From GCA-020348365 sp964347995 (GTDB taxonomy: Archaea; Thermoproteota; Bathyarchaeia; Bathyarchaeales; Bathyarchaeaceae), in the NCBI GenBank assembly GCA_964347995.1, contig CAYGBA010000004.1, forward strand, positions 1 through 42,720: a DNA stretch of 42,720 nt, in the 5' to 3' direction. A model generated the notes under the pieces. It was given only the letters and a program-made list of their open reading frames with translations, was not told the DNA's origin and ran no database searches. Shown here one piece after another: positions 17,105 to 25,685 of the stretch. Numbering within the stretch: the stretch's first letter is position 1; the number at the start of each line of letters is the position of its first letter. A program made the position numbers and the translations under genes.

Positions 17105-17664
17105 ATGAAGTCGCTTAACAATGAGTGGATGGCGAATGACGTTTTGGACGTGCTTGAGGCGATAAAAAGCAGAAGAAGCATCAGAGCATACACAGCGAAA
17201 AGGTTTCGGATGAAAAAGTCAGGACGTTGATGGATGCCGCAAGATGGGCTCCCTCAGCTGGAAACATCCAACGTTGGGAATTTGTAGTGGTGAGAGATCC
17301 TGTAACAAAACGGAAACTCTCGGCAGCTGCGTTAGATCAAACATTTATTGAAGAGGCGCCAGTCGTGATGGTAGTCTGGGCCAACGAGGACCGTTCGAGC
17401 TGGAGATATGGTCGGCGGGGTGTGAATCTTTACTGCCTGTAGGATACAGCTGCGACTGTACAGAACATGTTGTTGGCCGCCCGCGCCCTAGGACTCGGAG
17501 CATGCTGGATAAGGGCTTTTCGTGAGGAGGAGGTTGAAAGGATACTAAAAGCGCCTGAGGCTGTGAGACGTGTTGCCATAGTTCCAGTTGGTCATCCAAC
17601 TGAGAAACCGAGTGCTCCACAAAAGAGGCCTGTGGGCGAAATAGCTCATTATGAATCGTTCTGA
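17105..17664 (+). pseudogene. Nitroreductase-family flavoprotein gene broken by a frameshift and a TAG
   Basis: The sequence encodes an FMN-dependent nitroreductase in two pieces. Frame 1 from ATG 17105 reads VLEAIKSRRSIRAYTAKRF and then leaves frame. The rest resumes in another frame with DEKVRTLMDAARWAPSAGN, so one base is missing near 17206-17207 (a run of three T where four are expected). At 17440-17442 a TAG replaces the codon before DTAATVQNMLLAARALGLG, where the family usually has Gln (CAG). The C-terminal part to 17664 is intact. Two lesions suggest a pseudogene; read-through (for example as pyrrolysine) would not repair the frameshift. Assembly error is possible. Confidence 0.8.
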
Positions 17665-17715
17665 GGAGCGGAGCCAGTAGAAGAATCCCGGCAGATTTCG
17701 CTGCGTGCATTTACC

Positions 17716-17725
17716 TTTAATATTT
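17716..17725 (+). promoter_or_regulatory. TATA box for the DNA ligase gene
   Basis: TTTAATATTT lies 35 bases before the TTG start at 17760, which fits an archaeal TATA element with a short leader. Confidence 0.4.
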
Positions 17726-17759
17726 CCTTACGCCCTTATTTACAGGGAAGAAAAACGCC

Positions 17760-19520
17760 TTGAAATATTCCGTCATCGCAGAGTCGTACGAGGAAATTGA
17801 AGCCACAACAAAGAGGCTGGAGATGACGGATTACCTGGTTGAGCTCCTTGAAGAGACTCCAAGCGACATAATTGGCGAAGTTGTGTATCTGACTCAGGGA
17901 AAATTGTATCCTGATTTTGTTGGAATCGAGATAGGAGTAGCCGAGAAACTAGCAATACGGGCAGTTGCCAAGGCAACAGGTTACGCCGAAAAGCAAATCG
18001 CGGGAGACGTCAAAGAGACCGGGGACTTGGGCACAACAACCCAGAGATTCTTGAAGAAAAAAGCACAGGTGATACTCTTCCGAGAGCCACTAACGGTCCG
18101 AAAAGTATACGAACAACTGGATAAGATGGCGAAGGCATCTGGCCCTGGCTCTATGGATCAAAAAATAAACATTCTAGCCGGACTTCTGGCCATTTCTTCT
18201 CCGAAAGAGGCAAAGTACATCATTCGAACGGTCACAGGCAACCTTAGACTGGGAATAGCTGACATGACAGTTCTTGACGCGCTAGCTATAGCATACGGCG
18301 GTGGAAAGGAGTCTCGGAAAGATCTGGAACGGGCCTACAACATCTGCTCAGATCTGGGTAAGGTGGCGAAGACGGTTGTGGAAAAGGGAATGAAGGCCAT
18401 CAAAAAGTTCGAGGTTTCTATAGGAAAGCCGATTAGACCCATGTTGGCCGAGCGTTTGAGCTCACCACAGGAGATTCTTGAAAAGCTCGGAGGAAAGTGC
18501 ATAGCTGAGTTCAAATACGATGGAGAAAGAATACAGGCACACAAGCAGGCATATAATGTGACACTATTCTCTCGTAGACTTGAAAACATCACAGAACAGT
18601 ATCCTGATGCTATTAAGTTATTTCGCGAACGCATCAATGCAAAAGATGCCATCGTCGAAGCTGAAGTCGTAGCCGTCGATCCAGACACGAATGAAATGAG
18701 GCCTTTCCAAGAGTTGATGCACAGAAGACGGAAATATGGCATAAAAAAGGCTATGAGGGAATATCCAGTCGCGCTTTTTATGTTTGACGTTCTCTATGTT
18801 AATGGAAAAGACCTGACTTTAGAAGCATACCCCGTAAGACATGAACACCTTGAAAAAGTAGTGAAAGAGAGCGACCGTGCTAACATAGCGGGTTGTCTCA
18901 TCACCGATGACCCAGATGAACTGGAGAAATTCTTTGAAAAAGCCATTGAAAGCGGATGTGAAGGACTTATCTGCAAATCATTAGGCGAAGATGCTGTCTA
19001 TCAGGCGGGGGCAAGAGGATGGCTCTGGATAAAATATAAACGGGACTACAAGAGCGAGATGACCGACACAGTGGATCTGGTAGTCGTAGGGGCATTCCAT
19101 GGGCGAGGAAAAAGAGCCGGAACCTACGGGGCTCTCTTATTAGCAGCATATGATCCTGAAGAAGACATGTTCGAGACAGTCACAAAATGCGGAACTGGCT
19201 TCACTGACGAAGACCTCGAAAAACTTCCAAAAATGATGGAAGAGTATCTAATACCCCATCGACACCCAAGAGTCCAGTCAGCCATTAAGGCAGATATTTG
19301 GTTTGAACCAAAGGTAGTCGTCGAAGTCATAGGGGCCGAAATAACACTCAGTCCAATTCATGTATGCGCCATGGACGCTATTCGAAAAGGCAGTGGATTG
19401 GCCATAAGGTTCCCGCGGTTCACAGGAAACTATCGACTGGACAAGTCGGCTGAAGATGCGACAGCAGTTGAGGAGATCGTTGAAATGTATAAGAGTCAGC
19501 TGATTAAGGTAGCTGGCTAA
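17760..19520 (+). CDS. lig: ATP-dependent DNA ligase
   Basis: Seals nicks during replication and repair. The 586-residue protein has the archaeal LigI layout. The N-terminal DNA-binding domain comes first. The adenylation domain carries K252 in FKYDGERIQAHK (motif I), with further blocks SRRLENITEQYP, VEAEVVAVD and SGCEGLICKS. An OB-fold domain includes GARGWLWIKYKRDY and WFEPKVVVEV, and GLAIRFPRFTG lies near the end. It starts at TTG 17760 behind AGGGAAG, and the first residues (KYSVIAESYEEIEATTKRLEM) are the usual N-terminus. Confidence 0.96.
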   Translation: MKYSVIAESYEEIEATTKRLEMTDYLVELLEETPSDIIGEVVYLTQGKLYPDFVGIEIGVAEKLAIRAVAKATGYAEKQIAGDVKETGDLGTTTQRFLKKKAQVILFREPLTVRKVYEQLDKMAKASGPGSMDQKINILAGLLAISSPKEAKYIIRTVTGNLRLGIADMTVLDALAIAYGGGKESRKDLERAYNICSDLGKVAKTVVEKGMKAIKKFEVSIGKPIRPMLAERLSSPQEILEKLGGKCIAEFKYDGERIQAHKQAYNVTLFSRRLENITEQYPDAIKLFRERINAKDAIVEAEVVAVDPDTNEMRPFQELMHRRRKYGIKKAMREYPVALFMFDVLYVNGKDLTLEAYPVRHEHLEKVVKESDRANIAGCLITDDPDELEKFFEKAIESGCEGLICKSLGEDAVYQAGARGWLWIKYKRDYKSEMTDTVDLVVVGAFHGRGKRAGTYGALLLAAYDPEEDMFETVTKCGTGFTDEDLEKLPKMMEEYLIPHRHPRVQSAIKADIWFEPKVVVEVIGAEITLSPIHVCAMDAIRKGSGLAIRFPRFTGNYRLDKSAEDATAVEEIVEMYKSQLIKVAG

Positions 19521-19620
19521 CCTGCCAATCTGTGGTATATTGACTCAGAACTGCGGAAAAGAGCCAAGTATCCATTAATAGATGGGTTGACTATACTAAT
19601 CTAGTGTGGTGGTAAGCGAA

Positions 19621-20046
19621 ATGAAGAGTCAATGGGTTGGAAAGAATGTGGACTTAAGTACGCTCGCTGAACGCATAAGGCCTTTTTTTCATGAGACAGA
19701 ATTTACAACCAGATTTGACCAGGTGAAAGAAGGATATATGATTGAGGCAGTGAGCAAAATTCCAAACTTGAAGTTAAATGTCAATGTAGAAATTCTAGGT
19801 CGACCAAACGATTTCACAGTTGATTTTTCGACTGGCAGTAAAGGAGGGTATTTTTCACTCTCAATGATAATAGGATACTTAACAACGATGTTTGGAGGGG
19901 GATATCTCGTGTCTAGAGGCGCCCGAGAACGGGGAACCTTAGAGGTGATTGAAAAAGACTTCTGGAGACACACAGATGCGCAAGTGGCAGATCTAGTGGG
20001 TTCTGCGACTCAGTTGAACAGGAAGAGTAAAACATCGACTTTGTGA
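19621..20046 (+). CDS. Hypothetical protein
   Basis: A 141-residue protein from ATG 19621, chosen because GGTGG at 19608-19612 lies eight bases upstream; GTG 19606 or 19609 would add four or five residues. It alternates strands and helices, with one hydrophobic stretch (YFSLSMIIGYLTTMFGGGYLV, about 80-100) that may be a membrane segment or buried. LSTLAERIRPFFHETEF and the late EKDFWRHTDAQV are the most distinctive parts. I do not recognise the family. It lies downstream of the ligase with a separate leader. Confidence 0.6.
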   Translation: MKSQWVGKNVDLSTLAERIRPFFHETEFTTRFDQVKEGYMIEAVSKIPNLKLNVNVEILGRPNDFTVDFSTGSKGGYFSLSMIIGYLTTMFGGGYLVSRGARERGTLEVIEKDFWRHTDAQVADLVGSATQLNRKSKTSTL

Positions 20047-20206
20047 ACCTCAATTGTTATGCGACTAGTTATAAAATTCTTTATTTATGTATTCATTGGG
20101 CAGAATAGATAGGTGTGTATAGCGCGCTTGTGCCGATGGGACCAATCTACATTTAGATCAGAGAGGCTTGTTCTCTCAGTCTAATAGTCGACCCTATTCT
20201 GGAAAC

Positions 20207-20395
20207 CTAGATCCAAAGCTTTGTGTAGCACATCAGACAATAATATTCGGTGTATGACGAGCGTTTGCGAGGACACATGTGCGCCCAAGCCTCCTTCCCC
20301 ACATCTAGGGTCTGACCACAACATTTGCATCTTGGTAGGGCATCCAAACGGCTGACGAGGTTTTCCAATACGGTTATTCTCTTCCAAGCCGCCAT
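20207..20395 (-). CDS. Small zinc-ribbon-like protein
   Basis: A 62-residue protein with cysteines in CKCCGQTL, HMC and CLMC patterns, suggesting one structural zinc site. Similar archaeal microproteins have no known function; binding nucleic acid or a protein partner would be typical. It starts at ATG with GAGGT ten bases upstream. A strong TATA/BRE-like element on the same strand lies about 63 bases before the ATG, supporting expression. Confidence 0.6.
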   Translation of the reverse strand: MAAWKRITVLENLVSRLDALPRCKCCGQTLDVGKEAWAHMCPRKRSSYTEYYCLMCYTKLWI

Positions 20396-20457
20396 GACGA
20401 AGTCTACCTCGCTCTGACGCTTTTTCCTTCCTCTTTTTTAATAATTCTTACAGAGGT

Positions 20458-20472
20458 CTTTATATTTTTTCG
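20458..20472 (-). promoter_or_regulatory. TATA/BRE promoter for the small zinc-ribbon-like gene
   Basis: On the minus strand CGAAAAAATATAAAG combines a BRE-like purine run with a TATA box. Transcription would begin about 25 bases downstream, leaving a leader of about 38 bases before ATG 20395, with GAGGT inside it. Confidence 0.5.
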
Positions 20473-20666
20473 TTGATTTCTTTATCAGCTGTAATTGAAG
20501 CTATAGGCCCTTTGAGCTTGTATTGTCTGATTCTCCCCTTCTTCTTCCTGTTATATATTTTTATGAATCATTCGCATACATCAGATCGCCTTCGACAAAA
20601 ATGTTTGGGTTGGCGTTTTAACCGCAGCCGTGATTAGATCGATGTTGCTGTTTCCTACAGCATCCC

Positions 20667-20831
20667 TCATGTTTGTTTTAGAATATCAGTTCCTACTTCT
20701 GCAGTAGTGTAGACGGAAATGATGTTGGTTTGATTGGACTCCTCTTGGCAGTCCGTTGGATAGCTCTTTGGAATAGTAACGTTGTGGAAGCATCTTGACT
20801 CTTCAGTGAGGCAACTTTTCACTCGGAGAGA
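20667..20831 (-). pseudogene. Degenerate fragment of a surface-protein C-terminal domain
   Basis: A 55-codon minus-strand frame bounded by stops contains CFHNVTIPKSYP. That resembles the GFCRVTIPN stretch in the C-terminal domain of the adjacent beta-helix protein. No start or signal peptide is present. It may be the tail of a decayed tandem copy. The similarity is short, so this is tentative. Confidence 0.3.
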
Positions 20832-20863
20832 TTAGTCAGCAGGGCATTGCTGCTTGTCTATGT

Positions 20864-22258
20864 CTATATGTGCCTTTTCTTTATTCGCACTGCAATGATA
20901 ATAAGTGAAATAATTACGAGCGAGGGCAAGACCAGAGTTGATGGAAATTCTGGTACTATCACTACTTCGTGTTCTGAATGTGGGTATACGAAGTATAGGT
21001 GTGTGCGTTCACTGTCTGTCCAGTTCCTGAATGGCCATGGTTCTCCATTTAAAAGAATTGAGTAGTCTTGGTGCCATAAATCTTGAACGAGAATGTTTGG
21101 AATGGTGACTCTGCAGAAGCCTATACCGAGCTCGCCAGTCACATCAAAGCTTATCATCCTGAGTGAGGCGTTAAACTGGAAGTTTGAGATCGTGGAGTTG
21201 CAGATTGTAGTCAAAGAGTAGCCTTGCTCTTGCCAAGAGATTGTGAAGTTGGAAAACATTCCCATGAGAGGATGGTTGTCTTTGCTATCTCCATAGACTG
21301 TGTAGGGAGTTTCGCCGATTCCGTCTTGGTCAGCATCTGTCCCATCATAGTCGCTCCAGTGATTGCCTTCACAACCGTTATCCCATATATCAACATATGA
21401 CTCGTTAAGAGATGCTTGTCTCATAAGATTCTCAATGAAGTTGTTGTGATAAATTGTATTGCCCCCAGAGTGCAGGGAAAAGATGCCGTACCAATTGCTT
21501 GTTATGGTGTTTTCGAAAATGTTGTTGAAAGATGAGAACAGGTGTATGCCTTCGTCATTGTTGTTTAGGGTGTTGCCAGTAACGGTATTGTTGTTGGAGT
21601 TGATGGCTAGGGAAATGCCCATTGCGCTTTCTGTCACAGTGTTTCCGATAATGGCATTGTTGTCAGATCTATCGAGCCACGCGCCGTATCCCGTGTTTGT
21701 CATGGTGTTAAAGCTAATACTGTTGTTGATCGAGTCCCCTAGATAGATGCCCGCGAATTCGCTATTTTGTATGGTGTTTTCACTGATGACGTTGTCTGCA
21801 ACGTACTCCAGCCAGATGCCCCACGTGTTGTCTATTATGATGTTCCCACTGATCATGGCGTTGTTACAGGAGGTTAAGTAGATTCCGCTGTGAAATTCGG
21901 GGCCACTGTTTCGTATGGTGAATCCGCTGATATGAACGTTGTTGGCTGTTATAACCGCGACCGTCTCGGCTCCACTGCCATCGATGATGGTTGTGCCTCT
22001 GTCTTCTCCAACGAGCCTCAACGACTTATCCACGGTCACGTGCTCAGAGTATATTCCAGCATCAACTTGTATTGTGTGCCCACCTAAGGTTTCAGGGGCA
22101 TTTATTGCTTCTTGGATCGTTTCATAATGCAGACCTGTGTCTATGTTGTGGACTGGCAGTTCATTTGCTGTATGTACGACATCGAAAGCCATGGTCGATA
22201 TGCTTGCGAGAAACAGCAGCAGTATTATTCTCGTAACTGCCTTTAACTTCATTTCCAT
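20864..22258 (-). CDS. Secreted beta-helix (NosD-like) surface protein with PEF-CTERM-like tail
   Basis: A 464-residue exported protein. It has an N-terminal signal segment (residues about 5-25) and then a right-handed parallel beta-helix from about 40 to 290. The helix is built of repeats such as NNAMISGNIIIDNTWGIWLEY and NNTVTGNTLNNNDEGIHLF (NosD/pectate-lyase-like). A WSDYDGTDADQDGIGETPY turn ends the helix. The next domain (NSTISNFQF, then ISFDVTG and GFCRVTIP) also occurs in the giant protein at the right edge of the window. The tail is VPEFP, a hydrophobic segment and KKRHI, which resembles PEF-CTERM signals processed by archaeosortase. Beta-helix members commonly bind or cleave carbohydrate; no catalytic residues are claimed. 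Many N-x-S/T sequons suggest glycosylation. Confidence 0.85.
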   Translation of the reverse strand: MEMKLKAVTRIILLLFLASISTMAFDVVHTANELPVHNIDTGLHYETIQEAINAPETLGGHTIQVDAGIYSEHVTVDKSLRLVGEDRGTTIIDGSGAETVAVITANNVHISGFTIRNSGPEFHSGIYLTSCNNAMISGNIIIDNTWGIWLEYVADNVISENTIQNSEFAGIYLGDSINNSISFNTMTNTGYGAWLDRSDNNAIIGNTVTESAMGISLAINSNNNTVTGNTLNNNDEGIHLFSSFNNIFENTITSNWYGIFSLHSGGNTIYHNNFIENLMRQASLNESYVDIWDNGCEGNHWSDYDGTDADQDGIGETPYTVYGDSKDNHPLMGMFSNFTISWQEQGYSLTTICNSTISNFQFNASLRMISFDVTGELGIGFCRVTIPNILVQDLWHQDYSILLNGEPWPFRNWTDSERTHLYFVYPHSEHEVVIVPEFPSTLVLPSLVIISLIIIAVRIKKRHI

Positions 22259-22522
22259 CCGGTTCCGTTCTCACAATGATATTATCGTCTAGGATTTATC
22301 GATTGCGGAAGGGATTCGCTATGCGACTAGCGCGTGCGGAACACTTTTGTTTTCTATGCCTTTCGTTCTAGTTCGCATCAATTGTGCTTTGGTTTTGTTG
22401 TTGCATCTGCTTGATGTCTTTGCTAAACTCGGTAAAAATTGTACGCGCAGATAATTTGATCTGTTTGGGCGGTAGCTGTTAAAAACTAAGTTTATCTCCA
22501 TAAGCCTATGATTGTGTCAAAG

Positions 22523-23521
22523 TTACAGTTCGTTAACGCTTAGGCAGGCTACTGAATGTCCTGGTTCGATTTCAATCATCTCTGGTTCTCTTTTGCTACA
22601 GATGGGTTTTGCATATTTGCATCTGGTATGAAATTTGCATCCCGGGATAGGATAGCGTGGGTCTGGGTGTTCCCCTGGAATGCCTTCAAATTTGAAGAGA
22701 GCCTTTTTCATGCGGACACTAGGAACGGCCGCCAGTAGCCCTCTTGTGTAAGGGTGTCTAGGCTCTTTGAAAATCGTTACGACGTCGCCGTATTCCATGA
22801 TCTTTCCGGCGTACATAACGGCGACATGGTCGGACATCTCGGCTATAACCCCAAGATTGTGTGTGATCAAAAGCATCGAAAGGTTGAATTCTTTTTTCAT
22901 CGCTTTCAATAGTTCCAAGACCTGCCTTTGTACGGTTACATCCAATGAGTGGGTTGGTTCATCAGCTATGAGTAGCGATGGATTGCGTATTAGTGACATA
23001 GCTATCAGGATGCGCTGTCCCTCTCCGCCGCTGAATTCCTCTCGAAAACCAGAGTAGCGTTTTTCAGCGTCTGCTATTTCTACTTTTCCTAGATGGTCTA
23101 CGACCATTTTCCTTATTCGTGTCGCTTCAAGGTCTCGATGAAATTCGACCCCTTCACCTGTCTGGTGCCCGACCATGTCTATGGGATGAAGCGATGGTAT
23201 TGGGTTTTGAGGTATCCAGGCTATTTCTGTTCCTCTGATCCTTCTCATCTGTTCCTTTGAGAGTTTCATTAGATCTATACCTTTGAAAGAGACCTCGCCT
23301 TCGATTTTCCAGAGAGACCTGCCTTCTCCCAAAGGTTGAAGTATTCCTAAGACTGAGAGAGCTGTTACGGTTTTTCCTGCCCCAGTTTCTCCAACTAATC
23401 CTAGCGTTTCTCCCTCAAGTATCTTTACATCTATTCCGTCGACTATCGTTATCATACCCTCTTTGCTGTGTAGGTGTGCTCTTAGATCCTTGACCTGTAG
23501 TAGCGGCTTTGCGTTTTTCAT
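22523..23521 (-). CDS. Second OppD-type peptide ABC transporter ATPase
   Basis: ATP-binding subunit of a di/oligopeptide-type importer, 332 residues. Walker A is GETGAGKT at 44-51, the signature is FSGGEGQR (the usual form is LSGGQ), and Walker B is LLIADEPTHSLD. The C-terminal oligopeptide-transporter region has the pattern CxFHTRCKYAKPIC plus a later Cys. In mycobacterial OppD these four Cys bind a [4Fe-4S] cluster. It lies last in the minus-strand transporter cluster, 205 bases after a small membrane protein. It may replace the other OppD in an alternative complex or serve a transporter encoded elsewhere. Confidence 0.9.
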   Translation of the reverse strand: MKNAKPLLQVKDLRAHLHSKEGMITIVDGIDVKILEGETLGLVGETGAGKTVTALSVLGILQPLGEGRSLWKIEGEVSFKGIDLMKLSKEQMRRIRGTEIAWIPQNPIPSLHPIDMVGHQTGEGVEFHRDLEATRIRKMVVDHLGKVEIADAEKRYSGFREEFSGGEGQRILIAMSLIRNPSLLIADEPTHSLDVTVQRQVLELLKAMKKEFNLSMLLITHNLGVIAEMSDHVAVMYAGKIMEYGDVVTIFKEPRHPYTRGLLAAVPSVRMKKALFKFEGIPGEHPDPRYPIPGCKFHTRCKYAKPICSKREPEMIEIEPGHSVACLSVNEL

Positions 23522-23726
23522 TTGCCTAACGACCTACATTATCTTAAAATATACAATGCTTTTATATCTGTTGTTTTGGTGTGTTAACTCCTTCTATTTG
23601 TTCAAGAAGCTTCTGTGTCCCGCACGATTCATGGATTGATGTGTTGTCTAACTTGCAGAGCTGAACCAAGAACTAGGATGACAGCGATGTCTTGAATTCG
23701 GAACAACACTCTTTTTCATTCTAGAC

Positions 23727-24158
23727 TTATGCCTTCCTAATGCGTGTATGGAAGTAAAGAACTACTTCAGAGATGCTGACACCTGTCGCGAAGCTTAACA
23801 TCAGGATAACCCATGCTTGCGCGCTTAAAAAGCCTGCGAGGAGCAAAGGAATTGCTAGGAACACGATTAACATGAAAACGACAAGTAGCAATGCCTTCCA
23901 GGGAGTATGATCTGTTTTGGCTTGAGTCTTTTCAGCTTCGAATTGCTCTCTCATCAAGAAAGGGTAGAGACGTGTTTTCAATAGAAACGTGGCGACCGTG
24001 AGGATCACTGTGAAGAAAAAGTAATAAAGTAGCATCAAAATGGATTCTTGTAGCAACGACATCAATGCAAGAATCAGGGACAATATAGCTATTATGGCAC
24101 TCAAATATACCCTGCTCTTGGAGTAGGGATATTTTTTTTTCTTTGTTTTAGGCTCCAC
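23727..24158 (-). CDS. Small integral membrane protein (four predicted helices)
   Basis: A 143-residue protein with a basic N-terminus (KTKKKKYPYSKSR) and four hydrophobic segments at about 17-36, 40-60, 88-110 and 113-135. There is no recognised domain. It ends SISEVVLYFHTRIRKA, similar to the end of the next small upstream protein (CISDIYLFFHLVMKRKY), so the two may be related. GTG start with GGTGAGG close by. It sits inside the peptide transporter cluster, which suggests but does not prove an accessory role. Confidence 0.6.
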   Translation of the reverse strand: MEPKTKKKKYPYSKSRVYLSAIIAILSLILALMSLLQESILMLLYYFFFTVILTVATFLLKTRLYPFLMREQFEAEKTQAKTDHTPWKALLLVVFMLIVFLAIPLLLAGFLSAQAWVILMLSFATGVSISEVVLYFHTRIRKA

Positions 24159-24372
24159 GTCCTCACCAAGTATGGCGTTTTACGCTTCTTTGATGGAATG
24201 AACACGTATTAGCCATTGAACACTGTGTTTATTCTTTTCTCCAGATTTGATTGTTTGAAGATATTCATATTTGATTGGGGCCTGAACGCGTGGGCGCACA
24301 CGTTTTCCACTTCGTGGAGACAACGTTGGTCAACATCTGATCCCTACGAACGTTTGAGGTTTGCTTGATTTT

Positions 24373-24609
24373 TCAGTACTTCCGTTTCATAACTAGGTGG
24401 AAGAAAAGGTAGATGTCCGATATACACATAATGAACAGTGTGGCTGCCATTGCTGAAAAAATCTCAGTTCTAATCTGTTTCACTCCCGTTTTAATTTGCC
24501 AGGCTAACCAAGTGACATATCCGAAAAAGACTCCAACTATAATCGTTAAGGTAACTAATATAGCTAAGGATAGGAAGAACTGCAACCTTTGCTTGGTTCT
24601 TTGCTTCAT
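24373..24609 (-). CDS. Small integral membrane protein (two predicted helices)
   Basis: A 78-residue protein with two hydrophobic segments (about 10-35 and 48-70) and a basic C-terminus. Its last 25 residues resemble those of the neighbouring four-helix protein. It lies 67 bases downstream of oppF on the same strand. Function unknown. Confidence 0.5.
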   Translation of the reverse strand: MKQRTKQRLQFFLSLAILVTLTIIVGVFFGYVTWLAWQIKTGVKQIRTEIFSAMAATLFIMCISDIYLFFHLVMKRKY

Positions 24610-24676
24610 TTTTTCTACCTTGCGTCTACAGACTCAATGGCTCCCGTAGTTGGGTTCTCTTCCTTAGCAGCATGTG

Positions 24677-25675
24677 CTAACCGTTATACTTGTGGCATGC
24701 TAAGTATCTGCCTTTTTCGATCTCTATCAGTTGTGGTTCTTTCTTACGGCAAATTGTCATTACGTAGGGGCATCGTGTGTGAAATCTGCATCCTGGAGGC
24801 GGGTTGATGGCGCTTGGCACTTCACCTTTAATGACAACCTCGGTTCGTCTTGCCGTTGGGTCGGGCACTGGGACAGCCGCGATCAGCGCTTCCATGTAGG
24901 GGTGTAACGGCTTCTCAATTAACTCGTCGGTGGAGCCTTCCTCTACGATTTTGCCTAGATACATGACACCAATCCGGTCGCACATGTGTCTGGCTAGCGC
25001 TATATCATGTGTTATGTAAAGAAATGCAGAGTGATACCTTTCTATTAGGCTCAATAACAGTCTTAAGACTTCACTTCGGATGGAGACGTCAAGCATGGAT
25101 ACGGGCTCGTCAGCGACTAGAAATTCCGGTCTGAGTATAAAGGCTCTTCCGATGGCGACCCTTTGTCTTTGCCCACCGCTAAGCTCGTGGGGAAATCTAA
25201 ACATAAACTCGTCAGCGGGGGTTAAGTCCAAGTCCTCTAGAGTCTGGGCTACTCTCTCTCTCACTTCGCTCTCACCTTCTACGACTCTTTGGAGTCGCAA
25301 CGGCTCAGCTACAATGTCGTAGACACTCATTCTCGGACTTAGGGACTCGTATGGATCCTGAAATATGACTTGCATGTTGCGCCTTAGCTTTCTCATCTCG
25401 CGTTCGAGGTTGATGGAGGTTACGTTTGTACCTTTGAAGAAGACGTCACCCATGGTGGGCTCAATCAGCCTGAGCAGTAATCTGCCTGTTGTCGTTTTAC
25501 CGCAGCCGCTTTCACCCACGAGACCGAAAACTTCTCGTGCAGGTATTTTGAAACTTACATTGTCAACGGCGTGAACGTATGGGGTTTCCTTTGAAAATAG
25601 TGTTTTGAAGAAGCCCAGATGTATTGGGAAGTGTTTAACTAGGTTACGGGCTTCTATCGCTATATCTTCTGCCAA
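24677..25675 (-). CDS. oppF: Peptide ABC transporter ATPase, OppF type
   Basis: One of two ATPases energising the OppBC importer, 332 residues. Walker A GESGCGKT is at 54-61, followed by the Q-loop region VIFQDPYESLSPRMSV, signature LSGGQRQRVAIGRAF and Walker B FLVADEPVSMLD. The C-terminal HPYMEALIAAVP and CRFHTRCPYVMTIC motifs are typical of OppD/F, with four Cys that may hold a [4Fe-4S] cluster. It starts at TTG 25675 behind AGGTGA and is separated from oppD by 10 bases. Confidence 0.94.
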   Translation of the reverse strand: MAEDIAIEARNLVKHFPIHLGFFKTLFSKETPYVHAVDNVSFKIPAREVFGLVGESGCGKTTTGRLLLRLIEPTMGDVFFKGTNVTSINLEREMRKLRRNMQVIFQDPYESLSPRMSVYDIVAEPLRLQRVVEGESEVRERVAQTLEDLDLTPADEFMFRFPHELSGGQRQRVAIGRAFILRPEFLVADEPVSMLDVSIRSEVLRLLLSLIERYHSAFLYITHDIALARHMCDRIGVMYLGKIVEEGSTDELIEKPLHPYMEALIAAVPVPDPTARRTEVVIKGEVPSAINPPPGCRFHTRCPYVMTICRKKEPQLIEIEKGRYLACHKYNG

Positions 25676-25685
25676 AACTTTTCAC

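Larger units (their letters stand above)
20396..20863. other. Intergenic stretch with one promoter and one gene remnant
   Basis: About 470 bases with no intact gene. The left end holds the promoter of the zinc-ribbon-like gene (20458-20472) and the right half holds a degenerate fragment (20667-20831). I see nothing definite between them. Confidence 0.5.

Noticed and set aside
17440..17442. TAG read as pyrrolysine
   Set aside because: The codon falls where the family has Gln, and a separate frameshift already breaks the gene; no pyl gene is in the window.
22319..22501. 60-codon minus-strand frame in the gap between the beta-helix gene and oppD2
   Set aside because: No ribosome site, no motif, and AT-biased composition typical of intergenic DNA.
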